Shown: positions 26,762 through 34,832 of the stretch, one piece after another | How the letters are laid out: every line of letters begins with the position of its first letter | How positions within the stretch are numbered: position 1 is the first letter of the stretch | DNA from: Bernardetiaceae bacterium | Lineage (GTDB): Bacteria > Bacteroidota > Bacteroidia > Cytophagales > Bernardetiaceae | Assembly: GCA_020832465.1 (NCBI GenBank) | Contig: JAFIER010000147.1 | Span: 1 to 49,135 of the forward strand | DNA length: 49,135 bases | Direction: 5' to 3' | The notes under the pieces: model-generated | Told to the model about the DNA's origin: nothing | The model's input: only the letters and a program-made list of their open reading frames with translations | Databases searched by the model: none | Translations under genes and position numbers: made by a program

Positions 26762-27646
26762 TTAACGCTCAAGATAGTCAATAAAATCTTGAATTTTGTT
26801 GAGAATCCAGAGGTTATCAGTGCCCTGAATATCCTGCCCCACGACTTGGCTACCCGTAACAAAAATTTTGATATGAGGAAAGTCTTTTGCTACGGTATCG
26901 ACATAATCCTGCACCTCTTCGAGAGGTGGATTGGTCGTAAGTACTGTAAAAAAATAATCGGGTTTATAAATTTTGTAAGCATCTTTAAGTGCCGTAAATG
27001 GTAAGTTTTGCCCGAGGTACACTACTTTATTCCCTCTTGATTTGATGAGATAGCAAGCAAAAAGCAAAGAAATTTCGTGTAGCTCATCTTCGGGAAGATA
27101 GAGCATATAGTTTTCTGCTTTGCCATTCTTGGGTGTTACCTGCCCATCAATAGCTACGATAATTTTTTGTCTAATAAGATTCGTAACAAAATGCTCTTGG
27201 GCTGGATTGATCGCATCTGTTGTCCAGAGGACTCCAATACGCATCAAAAAAGGAAAAATAATATGCACCATTGTCTGCTCAAAACCAATTTGTAGAATAT
27301 TCGTAACAATGATTTTCTCAAACTGCTCTTCATTAAACTCTATCATGGCAACAGTAAGCGCATTGATTTGCGATTGATAATCTGAAGCCTGCTCAAGAGT
27401 TTGATTTACTTGCATGCAGAGCTGCTCCTGCGACATTTTTGCAATCTTAGAGATTTTAAGTCCATGATTATTGAGCAAAGCTACATTGAGCATGCGTTTC
27501 AAATCCTCAGCATCGTAATAACGTATGTTTGAGTCTGTGCGCTTTGGCGAAACAATCTCATAGCGTTGCTCCCACATACGAATCGTATGGGCTTTGATGC
27601 CTGTCAGATTTTCTAAGTCTCTTATGGAATAAATATCTACTTTCAA
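26762..27646 (-). CDS. MerR-family regulator with cobalamin-binding domain (CarH/LitR-like)
   Basis: A 294-residue protein. The N-terminal MerR winged helix (YSIRDLENLTGIKAHTIRMWEQRY) binds DNA. The C-terminal half has a helical cap and a Rossmann-like B12 domain. Signatures are W141 followed after nine residues by E151-H152 (the CarH W-x9-EH motif) and ELHEIS with H190 as candidate lower axial ligand. In Thermus CarH the equivalents are W131, E141/H142 and H177. CarH His132, the light-induced upper ligand, is Thr here. The TTG at 27646 is preferred; an upstream TTG at 27694 would add 16 non-conserved residues. It is divergent from the subtilase gene. A perfect palindrome CGTATATACG (27714-27723) lies upstream and could be an operator. 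Confidence 0.85.
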   Translation of the reverse strand: MKVDIYSIRDLENLTGIKAHTIRMWEQRYEIVSPKRTDSNIRYYDAEDLKRMLNVALLNNHGLKISKIAKMSQEQLCMQVNQTLEQASDYQSQINALTVAMIEFNEEQFEKIIVTNILQIGFEQTMVHIIFPFLMRIGVLWTTDAINPAQEHFVTNLIRQKIIVAIDGQVTPKNGKAENYMLYLPEDELHEISLLFACYLIKSRGNKVVYLGQNLPFTALKDAYKIYKPDYFFTVLTTNPPLEEVQDYVDTVAKDFPHIKIFVTGSQVVGQDIQGTDNLWILNKIQDFIDYLER

Positions 27647-27713
27647 GGTAATATTATGTTTAGGTGATAGTCTCAGACAAATCAAAAAACTCAAATAAAA
27701 AATTTGCTATTTT

Positions 27714-27723
27714 CGTATATACG
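27714..27723. promoter_or_regulatory. Palindrome upstream of the CarH-like gene (possible operator)
   Basis: CGTATATACG is a perfect 10-bp palindrome 68 bases upstream of the regulator start and about 235 bases from the divergent subtilase gene. The rest of the 311-bp intergenic region shows only A-rich runs and the subtilase promoter candidate. Operator function is a guess from position. Confidence 0.3.
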
Positions 27724-27846
27724 TACCTTAAAGACTATTTTAAAATAATTTTGTTTAAAAAAACACGTTAAAATGTTTAACAAAAAAAACAAGCCCCAAC
27801 TTTTAGAAACAAGTTAGCCATCGAATCGAGTATAAACGAACATTTC

Positions 27847-27878
27847 TTTGGTACTTAACGTTATAAAAAGTATATTCG
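27847..27878 (+). promoter_or_regulatory. Candidate promoter of the subtilase gene
   Basis: TTTG (27847-27850) and TATATTCG (27871-27878, one mismatch to TAnnTTTG) are separated by 20 bp, the usual spacing in Bacteroidota, about 80 bases upstream of the ATG. Confidence 0.5.
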
Positions 27879-27957
27879 TGGTTATGCTTGAACTAACACG
27901 AATATTTTACACGCGTTTTAATATCTATTATTCATCAATTTATATAACGACAACATC

Positions 27958-29517
27958 ATGACAGAATTTTGGTATCCGATAAGTTATGTTGCCCTGCTTT
28001 TCTCGGCTGCACTTTGGTTTTATCTCAAAGAGCGTCAGCTTAAAGCGGGCTTGGCAAGCAAAGGCTTCTTCTTCTCTGCATTAGTTTATTTGCTTTCTTT
28101 GTTTTTCGACGGGGGAGGCTTGCTCTATCAGCTACTTGGAAAGCTTACGCCCGACCTTGTAATTTTTACGCTTGTAGTACTCGTACTCAACCGATTTGCA
28201 CCGCGCAACCGCGTTTTTTACTTTACCATTTTTGCCGTTTTTGCGGGCGTTAAAGTGCTCTTTTTCGACCCTGCGCGTGAGGCTACGGTTTCTTATTTCA
28301 ATAGCGACCCCCAAGAAGTTTCACACAAATTAGCCAGTGACGGCGAGCTTTTGGTAGATATTAAACTCACGCCCGAAGCACAAAAAGCACTCAAGGCAAT
28401 TATTACAAAGTATGATTTGCGCATGGAGCTTGCTTTTCCTCATATTAAAAACCCGCACCTTACTAGTCTAAACGAGTATTATACACTCGATGTGCCGACT
28501 GAGCGTCTCTCCGAGTTGGAAGAAATTAAAAACGCTTTGCGCAACTCGAATGCCATAGACCACTTAGAAGAAAATGAAGTGCTTAGCGTACCCGAAGACC
28601 AAACTGCAAAGCTCAAAACCCAACGTCGCCAGCCTAACTACGGCATTAACGACCCTGATTTAGAAAAACTTTGGGGATTTGAAGTCATGGAAGTCGATGC
28701 ACTTTATAAACTCATCAAAGAAAAAAATATTAAACCCAAGAAAAAGGCAAAAATATTTATTCTGGATACAGGCGTAGAAGCAGACCACGAGGATATTGCT
28801 GCTAATTATCTTAGCGTCGATGCTAAAAGTGATTATGACAAACTCGGACATGGCACACACTGCGCAGGTATTGCTGCTGCTGTTTCTAACAATCAAAAAG
28901 GAATTGCATCTTTTTCGCCCAATAACGAGTTTGTTACCGTAACAAGTGTAAAGGTATTGAGCGACTCAGGCTTTGGTTCACAAAAATCAGTCATTGATGG
29001 TATTATTAAGGCTGCTGATGAGAAAGCTGATGTTATTTCTATGTCTTTGGGCGGTCCTTCTAACGACTTGAGCCAGCGCGCTTACAACGAAGCTGTTCGT
29101 TATGCCAATGAAGCTGGTGCAATTGTCGTAGTTGCAGCTGGAAACTCCAACAAAAGTGCAAAAGGCTTCTCACCGGCTAACTCTAAAAACGTGATTGCCG
29201 TCTCAGCTATCGATGAAGACCTCAGCCGAGCTTCATTTTCTAATTATATCGATGAAGTAGAAATGGGCATAGCAGCACCAGGAGTACAGATATTTTCTAT
29301 ATTCCCTAAAGGGCAATACAAAGCTTTGAGCGGTACATCTATGGCTACGCCTTATGTAGCAGGACTGCTCGGGCTTATGAAGGCTATCAATCCGAATATG
29401 GATACAAAAACAGCCTATCAACTGCTGTCACAAACAGGTAAAGAAACAAAAGATAACATCAAAACAGGGTACTTGATTCAGCCTGCTAAGGCTATTCAAG
29501 CCATTAATTTTGAATAA
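27958..29517 (+). CDS. Membrane-anchored S8 subtilisin-like peptidase
   Basis: A 519-residue protein. Four hydrophobic segments occupy about 8-22, 36-51, 66-80 and 88-104. An inhibitor-I9-like propeptide region follows (about 130-212: LVDIKLTPEAQKALKAII). The catalytic domain (about 235-519) has D270 (FILDTGVEADH), H298 (GHGTHCAGIAA), oxyanion N396 (AAGNSN) and S461 (GTSMATPYVAGL). The catalytic triad is intact. A four-helix membrane domain in front of a subtilase is unusual; most are secreted with a simple signal peptide. Topology cannot be fixed from the sequence, so the protease side is uncertain. It is divergent from the CarH-like regulator gene, which makes control by it possible. Confidence 0.9.
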   Translation: MTEFWYPISYVALLFSAALWFYLKERQLKAGLASKGFFFSALVYLLSLFFDGGGLLYQLLGKLTPDLVIFTLVVLVLNRFAPRNRVFYFTIFAVFAGVKVLFFDPAREATVSYFNSDPQEVSHKLASDGELLVDIKLTPEAQKALKAIITKYDLRMELAFPHIKNPHLTSLNEYYTLDVPTERLSELEEIKNALRNSNAIDHLEENEVLSVPEDQTAKLKTQRRQPNYGINDPDLEKLWGFEVMEVDALYKLIKEKNIKPKKKAKIFILDTGVEADHEDIAANYLSVDAKSDYDKLGHGTHCAGIAAAVSNNQKGIASFSPNNEFVTVTSVKVLSDSGFGSQKSVIDGIIKAADEKADVISMSLGGPSNDLSQRAYNEAVRYANEAGAIVVVAAGNSNKSAKGFSPANSKNVIAVSAIDEDLSRASFSNYIDEVEMGIAAPGVQIFSIFPKGQYKALSGTSMATPYVAGLLGLMKAINPNMDTKTAYQLLSQTGKETKDNIKTGYLIQPAKAIQAINFE

Positions 29518-29521
29518 CTTC

Positions 29522-29638
29522 TCATACTACTATACACGCAGCAATAACATGGCTCAGAGCCATGTTATTGCTAAGCTTATTTTTCCATATCGTGGGGTTT
29601 GCAAATCCCACGCTATGGAAAAATGTATAGTGATATGA
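29522..29638 (-). repeat. Composite hairpin element, copy 3 (inverted)
   Basis: It starts 5 bases after the subtilase stop, between convergent genes. Read on the minus strand it has the same order as copy 1: end TCATATCACTATACAT, hairpin B (29579-29624, arms ATTTTTCCATA / TATGGAAAAAT with GTGGG inside), then AGCTTAG, hairpin A (29540-29572, 15-bp arm AGCAATAACATGGCT, 3-nt loop), and end GTATAGTAGTATGA. The differences from copy 1 inside hairpin A are paired substitutions. No flanking duplication is evident. Confidence 0.7.
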
Positions 29639-29665
29639 TCATTGCTAAGCCTTGATAATATTTGT

Positions 29666-29707
29666 AAAAATAGGCATTAGAAATACTCATTTCTAATGCC
29701 TATTTTT
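29666..29707. terminator. Bidirectional terminator, 19-bp stem
   Basis: The stem pairs AAAAATAGGCATTAGAAAT with its exact reverse complement around an ACTC loop. It is flanked by A and T runs, the classical layout for Rho-independent termination in both directions between the subtilase and pabB genes. Confidence 0.85.
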
Positions 29708-29813
29708 TGTTTGCTCACTCTTCTTCGTTGTAGGTAGGCAGCGCAATAATCGCTAAAAAAACAATGATTCTTTGAGCAGCCGATGTTGTTTTTTGATGCT
29801 TTTTGTGTAAATA

Positions 29814-31148
29814 TCAGTTTATACATAAAAGTTCTGCTTCTAACACAGCATAAATAGCCTCTGCCTTGAGCAGGCATTCTTCGTACTCGGCAGCGGGGTC
29901 GGAATCATAGGTAATAGCACTGCCAACTTTGAAGCAAAGTTTTTCTGTCTCTTGATTATAAAAAATACTGCGAATCAGGACATTAAAATCAAAATCTAAA
30001 TTTGGACTAATCCAGCCTAAAGCACCTGAGTAAGCCCCTCTTTTATGATTTTCGTACTGCTCGATGAGTTGCATAGATTTTATTTTGGGCGCGCCCGTCA
30101 TGCTTCCCATCGGAAAAGCCAAGCGAAGGGCATCAATCCAAGTGTAGTTTGTTGTATCCAAACGAGAAGCTACTGTAGATATCATCTGAAAAAGATAAGC
30201 AAACCCATAAATGCCAAACATTTCTTTGACTTGAATACTGCCTGTGTGTGCTGTGCGTGCCAAATCATTGCGTACTAAATCTACGATCATCATATTCTCT
30301 GCACGTTCTTTTTCGCTTGTCGCTAATTTTTGGCGTTGAATCTGGTCTTCTTTAGCATTTTGCCCCCGCTTAATCGTACCTTTTATAGGTTGGGAAATCA
30401 GCACATCACCTGTTTTTTTGAGAAAACGCTCTGGCGATGCACATATAATAAAATGTGCATCAGACTTAAAAAGTGCTGAAAAAGGCATAGGTGAGCGTCT
30501 CATAAGCGCACGAAATACGGCTAATGGCTCGAGCTTTACCTGCTCGGCAAAAAATTCCATACAAAAATTAAGTTCGTATATATCTCCTTCGGCAATATGC
30601 CCGCGTATTTGCTTTACTCTTTTGATATATTCCTCACGGCTCATGCTCGCCTCGATAGTTATAGATTTCTTAGCAGGATTTTGGCTACCAACTGCTTCTC
30701 TATCAATAGCTTTTAATAGCGAAGCTATGTCTTCACTACTGGATATCTCTACCTGCTGATTGGTAAAGGTAAGGCGGTGCTTAGGCACAAAAAAACAGGC
30801 ATCGGCGAAGTCCGTTCTATCGTTATGCTTACTTTCGAGTTTTTCTATGTAATTTTTTAAATCATATCCTAAGTATCCAAAAAGCCACTCGGTGTGCTTT
30901 GCTTGATATTCAGCTAATAGTGTAAAAGGATTTTGTGTAGCCGATATTACTTCTTTTGCCTGAAAAGCCAATACTTCTTTGAAAGCCCCCTCTGGATAGG
31001 CTTCTCCATTAGGAGTGAGATATACGGCTTGGTTAGCTTGTGCAAAGGCATAAGCCATTGCTTTATTTTTGAAGGATTGAAAGTCTTGAGAATGTTTAAA
31101 ATCGATAACTTGGGTTTGATACGGCATATACTTATTATTTTTACTCAT
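29814..31148 (-). CDS. pabB: Aminodeoxychorismate synthase component I
   Basis: Chorismate-utilising enzyme for p-aminobenzoate, hence folate; 444 residues, cytoplasmic. Typical motifs: PIKGTIKRG, DLVRNDLARTAHTGSIQV, FPMGSMTGAPKIKSM. The PIKGT motif has the Lys of chorismate enzymes, favouring PabB over salicylate/isochorismate synthases; anthranilate synthase TrpE is the main alternative, but no trp gene is nearby. The glutaminase subunit PabA and the lyase PabC are not adjacent. The ATG at 31148 is one base past the stop of the upstream outer-membrane gene, read TAGTATG, so translation is probably coupled. Starts further upstream would overlap the other gene. Confidence 0.9.
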   Translation of the reverse strand: MSKNNKYMPYQTQVIDFKHSQDFQSFKNKAMAYAFAQANQAVYLTPNGEAYPEGAFKEVLAFQAKEVISATQNPFTLLAEYQAKHTEWLFGYLGYDLKNYIEKLESKHNDRTDFADACFFVPKHRLTFTNQQVEISSSEDIASLLKAIDREAVGSQNPAKKSITIEASMSREEYIKRVKQIRGHIAEGDIYELNFCMEFFAEQVKLEPLAVFRALMRRSPMPFSALFKSDAHFIICASPERFLKKTGDVLISQPIKGTIKRGQNAKEDQIQRQKLATSEKERAENMMIVDLVRNDLARTAHTGSIQVKEMFGIYGFAYLFQMISTVASRLDTTNYTWIDALRLAFPMGSMTGAPKIKSMQLIEQYENHKRGAYSGALGWISPNLDFDFNVLIRSIFYNQETEKLCFKVGSAITYDSDPAAEYEECLLKAEAIYAVLEAELLCIN

Positions 31149-31149
31149 A

Positions 31150-32694
31150 CTAAAAACTCGAGCGCATATCAAAATAAAAACCGTGCATGCCATGGTTGTT
31201 AGCGGTGTATTCTAACCTAATGACCACATCGTAGTATGTAACGATATCGACTCCTGCGCCCACGCCAACAAGCCAAGTATTAGCCAAACGGTTATCCACA
31301 AGGCTATTGTTATTTTGTGCATAGCCCATATCGAGATACACTTTGGGAAATACAGCTATGGGCATTTTGGTAAACTGCTTAGGAATCACTCCCCACGGTG
31401 ATTTGAGTTGCACATCAGTATCTATGGCTTTAAAAGCTAAGGTATTTTTGGAGATAAAATGATGCTGACTTTCAATAACATTCAACTCAAAACCTCTAAT
31501 TACGTCTCGCCCGTAGCCAATACCTTGTAAATTGAAATAAGGTTGCTCTTCGGCAAAAGACATTTTGGTTATTAAAGCATTAGAGGCGTAAAAGCGTTTG
31601 GATAGGGGTGCAAAATTAGAGAAAAAAGTATTTACCGTAAGCATATTGATGTCATCATATATGCCTAATCCATCTTTTCTTACTTGCAGGCGCAATTCAT
31701 TACCTTTGAGCGGGTAGTTATTGTTATCGTGTTTGCGGTAAGCATAGGAATAGCCTAAGCTAAAAAAACGCTGGCGGGTCTGTCCTCTGCCAAAGTAATC
31801 TTCATTGAGGTATGCAATCGTATCTGCAATATTGCGGTCATTATAGGCTACATTCCAATAATGTTGGTCGAAGAATTGCCCTCTATAATGCAATCCTACG
31901 CCTGTATTGAATCTACTGAGCAAAACCTCATCAGAGCGCAAAAAGATAAGCGAATCTCTCAGTGTTTTGTAGTTTATGGTTTTGTTTTGCGCATAAGAAG
32001 CACTGACCTCTAATCCGAGCGTTCGTTTTCTGTTGATATAAGGAACGGCATAGCTCAAGTCAAAGCGTTGAGTAAAGCCGAGTTGTAATCGCATTCTAAG
32101 ATTTTCTTTGCGCCCTCTCATATTCTGATGGCGGAGGTTAAATCCATAATGAATACGGCGGAAGTCTAAATTATGATTGCGCACCCATTCGTTTAGGTTA
32201 CGGTCGGCGGGTTCCATAATGGGTAATGGAAAGAGGTAAAAACGCTCTTTAAGCACAAAAATTACTTCAAACTCATTGGCTTCAATTTCTTTGTAGTAGG
32301 CATCTACATGCGTAAAAAGTTGCGTATTAAAAATTTTATGTGCCTCCCACTCAAGCGTTTCGTGCAATTTGTCTCTGTGCAACATAAAAAAGGGCTTATC
32401 TACGATAAGTTCACGGCGCACGATATAGTCTTTTGTGATTCTGTTGCCCTCGAGCTGTACGCTTACGACCTTAATGCTATCTCGCTTGAGGTAGGAAGCA
32501 ATAGAATCTGGGCGGTGATGTACATGTTCTTTGCGCTTTTTAACGGCAATAATTTTGTCTTCTTTCTTATCTTGCGATTGCTTAAGCGGTTTCCATGTGC
32601 CTTTATCTTCCTGTGCAGATAGTGCAATGGGTAAGCATAGTATGCAAAAACAAATAAATGAAAAGTAATATATAAAGTTCGTATTTGACGGCAT
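31150..32694 (-). CDS. Outer-membrane protein, POTRA plus Omp85-type barrel
   Basis: A 514-residue exported protein. The signal peptide ends at LSAQ (about residue 28), followed by a charged linker (DKKEDKIIAVKKRKEH). A POTRA-like domain spans about 70-150 (IKVVSVQLEGNRITKDYIVRRE, with FEVIFVLKERF). The rest, about 180-514, shows alternating strands of a beta-barrel (LGLEVSASYAQNK, VVIRLEYTANNH) and ends in a C-terminal Phe (MRSSF), the usual BAM-recognised end. It resembles the bacterial surface antigen D15/BamA-related family; with only one POTRA it is unlikely to be BamA itself. Its stop nearly touches the pabB start, an odd functional pairing. Role unknown. Confidence 0.85.
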   Translation of the reverse strand: MPSNTNFIYYFSFICFCILCLPIALSAQEDKGTWKPLKQSQDKKEDKIIAVKKRKEHVHHRPDSIASYLKRDSIKVVSVQLEGNRITKDYIVRRELIVDKPFFMLHRDKLHETLEWEAHKIFNTQLFTHVDAYYKEIEANEFEVIFVLKERFYLFPLPIMEPADRNLNEWVRNHNLDFRRIHYGFNLRHQNMRGRKENLRMRLQLGFTQRFDLSYAVPYINRKRTLGLEVSASYAQNKTINYKTLRDSLIFLRSDEVLLSRFNTGVGLHYRGQFFDQHYWNVAYNDRNIADTIAYLNEDYFGRGQTRQRFFSLGYSYAYRKHDNNNYPLKGNELRLQVRKDGLGIYDDINMLTVNTFFSNFAPLSKRFYASNALITKMSFAEEQPYFNLQGIGYGRDVIRGFELNVIESQHHFISKNTLAFKAIDTDVQLKSPWGVIPKQFTKMPIAVFPKVYLDMGYAQNNNSLVDNRLANTWLVGVGAGVDIVTYYDVVIRLEYTANNHGMHGFYFDMRSSF

Positions 32695-32948
32695 ATTGAG
32701 TAGGGGGCGTTTCTACTGATTCTTTTGAGTTCGGTTTACAATAAACAGACCCAAAGTAATGGAAAAACGTTCGCAATAATGATTCTTTTAGTATAGTTTA
32801 ACGAGGTTTTATTTCTCGTTTGATTTGCGAAAACGTAAAATTAGCAACTTTATTTGAATAAAACCATAGTGTTTGACTATTTTATGGAATATTGATACTT
32901 TTTGACCTATTTATTAGCATGAGTTATGTTTCAAACTCTTATCAATTG

Positions 32949-33809
32949 CTACTTGAGGGCTAAATACATTTCGTATTGATTCACGCTGTTATAAAAATCA
33001 TTTTTTTCTAAGAAGGCAAGCATATCCGTATTTTCAGCACTTACGTTTAATGCACTCAAACGACTATAGCCTTCGTGATAAGCTTCTGCAAGCAAGGCAG
33101 TAGCAATGCCTTGACGGCGATACGCCTTATCTACCCATAATTGCGAAATATGACTATCCAAAGTGTTGAGTGACAAATAAGCGACTAAATTTTCACGATG
33201 CCAAACATAAAAAAAACGCTCCGCTGGATTGCGCTGTAAGACAGGCAGGCTATGCTGGAAAGAAGGCAATAAATGAGGCTCAAAACATATAGCCTGCTCA
33301 AGCTCTGGCAGTATGCTATCACTCGTACTTATTTTCAAAGGAAAAATATCCTTGTACAAGATAAAACTTTGCGGTGTACGCATAAAACAGCGCAAATAAC
33401 GCCGTACGCTAAAGCCCATTTTTTCATAAAAATGAATCGCTGGGCGATTGCCCTCTAAGACCTCCAAAAGACAACCCGAGGTTTGAGCGGGCAGTTCGTC
33501 TATTACCTTTTGATACATTACCTTGGCAATCCCACGCCTACGATAAGAGGGTAACAATCCCGTCCCAGCATTATAAGCTATAAGCTTGCCCTCATAATCG
33601 GAAAGTGCGGTAATAATAAAGCCTACCAATTGTTTTCCATCAAAAGCCAATACAGAATGCGCACCCACTACGCCCATACGCGCAAACCTGCGTTGCAAAA
33701 TAGGCAAAGTCAGGCGCAACTCCGCCCCGTAGTTTTTAAACGAATCTTTAAAGCAAACCAATAACGCATCAAAATCGCTTGTTTGAAAAGCCCTGTACTC
33801 CATTTTCAT
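32949..33809 (-). CDS. Tandem GNAT N-acetyltransferase
   Basis: A 286-residue soluble protein with two GNAT folds. The first (about 1-140) has the acetyl-CoA binding motif A in SYRRRGIAKVMYQKVIDE and the typical end NRPAIHFYEKMGF. The second (about 165-286) has AYRRQGIATALLAEAYHEG and DMLAFLEKNDFYN. Double-GNAT proteins are known, often with one degenerate unit; both motif A copies (Q/R-x-x-G-x-A/G) look intact here. The substrate is unknown. It is divergent from the lipoprotein gene to its right, with 137 bp between starts. Confidence 0.9.
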   Translation of the reverse strand: MKMEYRAFQTSDFDALLVCFKDSFKNYGAELRLTLPILQRRFARMGVVGAHSVLAFDGKQLVGFIITALSDYEGKLIAYNAGTGLLPSYRRRGIAKVMYQKVIDELPAQTSGCLLEVLEGNRPAIHFYEKMGFSVRRYLRCFMRTPQSFILYKDIFPLKISTSDSILPELEQAICFEPHLLPSFQHSLPVLQRNPAERFFYVWHRENLVAYLSLNTLDSHISQLWVDKAYRRQGIATALLAEAYHEGYSRLSALNVSAENTDMLAFLEKNDFYNSVNQYEMYLALK

Positions 33810-33829
33810 AGATAAAAAAAGTGAAATTG

Positions 33830-33861
33830 TTGTTTTAATCCTTGCTTTTTAAATACCTTTG
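33830..33861 (+). promoter_or_regulatory. Promoter of the 33947 lipoprotein gene
   Basis: TTG (33830-33832) and TACCTTTG (33854-33861, exact TAnnTTTG) are spaced 21 bp apart, 85 bases upstream of the ATG. This is the best Bacteroidota-type promoter in the window. Confidence 0.6.
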
Positions 33862-33946
33862 CAGTCTGAATGCTTTAAGGCACAAAAGTCAGCCTTAGCA
33901 AGATATTTTTCTTATCAATTGATTTTTACACAAAAAAAAGTAATTT

Positions 33947-34579
33947 ATGAAATCTATATGCAAGTCCCTAAGTTTTTGTTTAATTTTTTTGATGTTTTTT
34001 GTAGCCTGTAGTGGTGAAAAAAGTAGCGAAGAGCAAGCCGATACGCAAGGCTCTACTACAGAACAGCCCGAGTATGAAGCCTATATCAAAGCACAGATAG
34101 ATACTGTGCCTAAGATTTTTGGTGAAGTGCTACAAGGCAAAGACGAAGGCATGAATTTTTATCAAATTCGAGACAATGAAACAGGTAAGGGAAACGTCCT
34201 GCGAATTTCTTTTTTTAACGAAAAAGACGACGACCAAAATTACGAAGAGCTGTATTTGCAAGCACATAATATGATTATTACCGAATCAGCCCTGCCTATG
34301 ATGATTAAGCCTAAAAAACAGGAAGAAAATCCTAAAAATGGCATTTTGCGTGCAGGTTATAAAATTCGTAAAAATGGGCGTTTTTTCCGAGTGTACGAAC
34401 CCCGTGAGGATTTTTCTATGGTGATAGAAGAATTTGGAAAAGACTATATCAAGGGCTCTTTTAGCGGTACAATGCTTGCAAAAGACAACCCGCTCGAGCC
34501 AGATATTTATATTTCGAAAGGCAAATTTGCTATGCCTATCAAAGTTACAGATTATACAGCCAAAGAACCCGTCATGTAA
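33947..34579 (+). CDS. Lipoprotein of unknown function, 210 aa
   Basis: A lipoprotein signal peptide with lipobox FVAC and lipidated C21 (MKSICKSLSF..FFVAC) is followed by a short acidic linker (SGEKSSEEQADTQG) and a beta-rich domain of about 160 residues (YIKAQIDTVPKIFGEV, GKGNVLRISFFNEKD, FRVYEPREDFSMVIEEFGKDY). I do not recognise the domain. In Bacteroidota such proteins are usually periplasmic or surface-exposed on the outer membrane. It is monocistronic with its own promoter at 33830-33861; a hairpin follows the stop. Confidence 0.82.
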   Translation: MKSICKSLSFCLIFLMFFVACSGEKSSEEQADTQGSTTEQPEYEAYIKAQIDTVPKIFGEVLQGKDEGMNFYQIRDNETGKGNVLRISFFNEKDDDQNYEELYLQAHNMIITESALPMMIKPKKQEENPKNGILRAGYKIRKNGRFFRVYEPREDFSMVIEEFGKDYIKGSFSGTMLAKDNPLEPDIYISKGKFAMPIKVTDYTAKEPVM

Positions 34580-34627
34580 AACATAGTAAGTGCACTCACA
34601 AAAATCTGGTGCATAGATACCAACAAA

Positions 34628-34669
34628 CACTTCGCAATAACGTTCCTAAGGAACTCTCATTGCGAAGTG
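34628..34669. terminator. Hairpin after the lipoprotein gene
   Basis: CACTTCGCAAT pairs with ATTGCGAAGTG (11 bp), then an asymmetric interior loop, then GTTCC with GGAAC closing a TAA loop. It lies 49 bp after the stop, between convergent genes. GGAACTCTCATTGC on its right arm resembles AGAACTCTTAGTGC at 16769-16782. Confidence 0.6.
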
Positions 34670-34700
34670 TTTTGTGTTATGCTGTAGAGCTAGCCTGGCG

Positions 34701-34822
34701 GTTGTATTTCAAAACTGCTTAGTTGCTGTGTGGGGCGAGGAGTCCCAAGGCGGCAAAAGAGTGCTCTATTTTCTAAAACTGTGTGAGTTTTGAAATTACC
34801 TGAACCGATTTAACAACTTGAC
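34701..34822 (-). repeat. Dispersed repeat family 2, copy C
   Basis: Read on the minus strand it starts GTCAAGTTGTTAAATCGG (34805-34822), the best match to copy A. The two ends form an imperfect inverted repeat, GTATTTCAAAACT (34704-34716) with AGTTTTGAAATTAC (34786-34799), so it may be a complete element of about 120 bp between convergent genes. Confidence 0.5.
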
Positions 34823-34832
34823 GACTCTCTGC

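Noticed and set aside
27647-27694. Upstream TTG start of the CarH-like regulator
   Set aside because: The MerR helix begins within three residues of the later TTG at 27646; the extra 16 residues (SFLICLRLS...) are unlike the family.
34701-34822. Family 2 repeat as a protein-coding gene remnant
   Set aside because: No frame stays open and the segments are palindromic at the ends.
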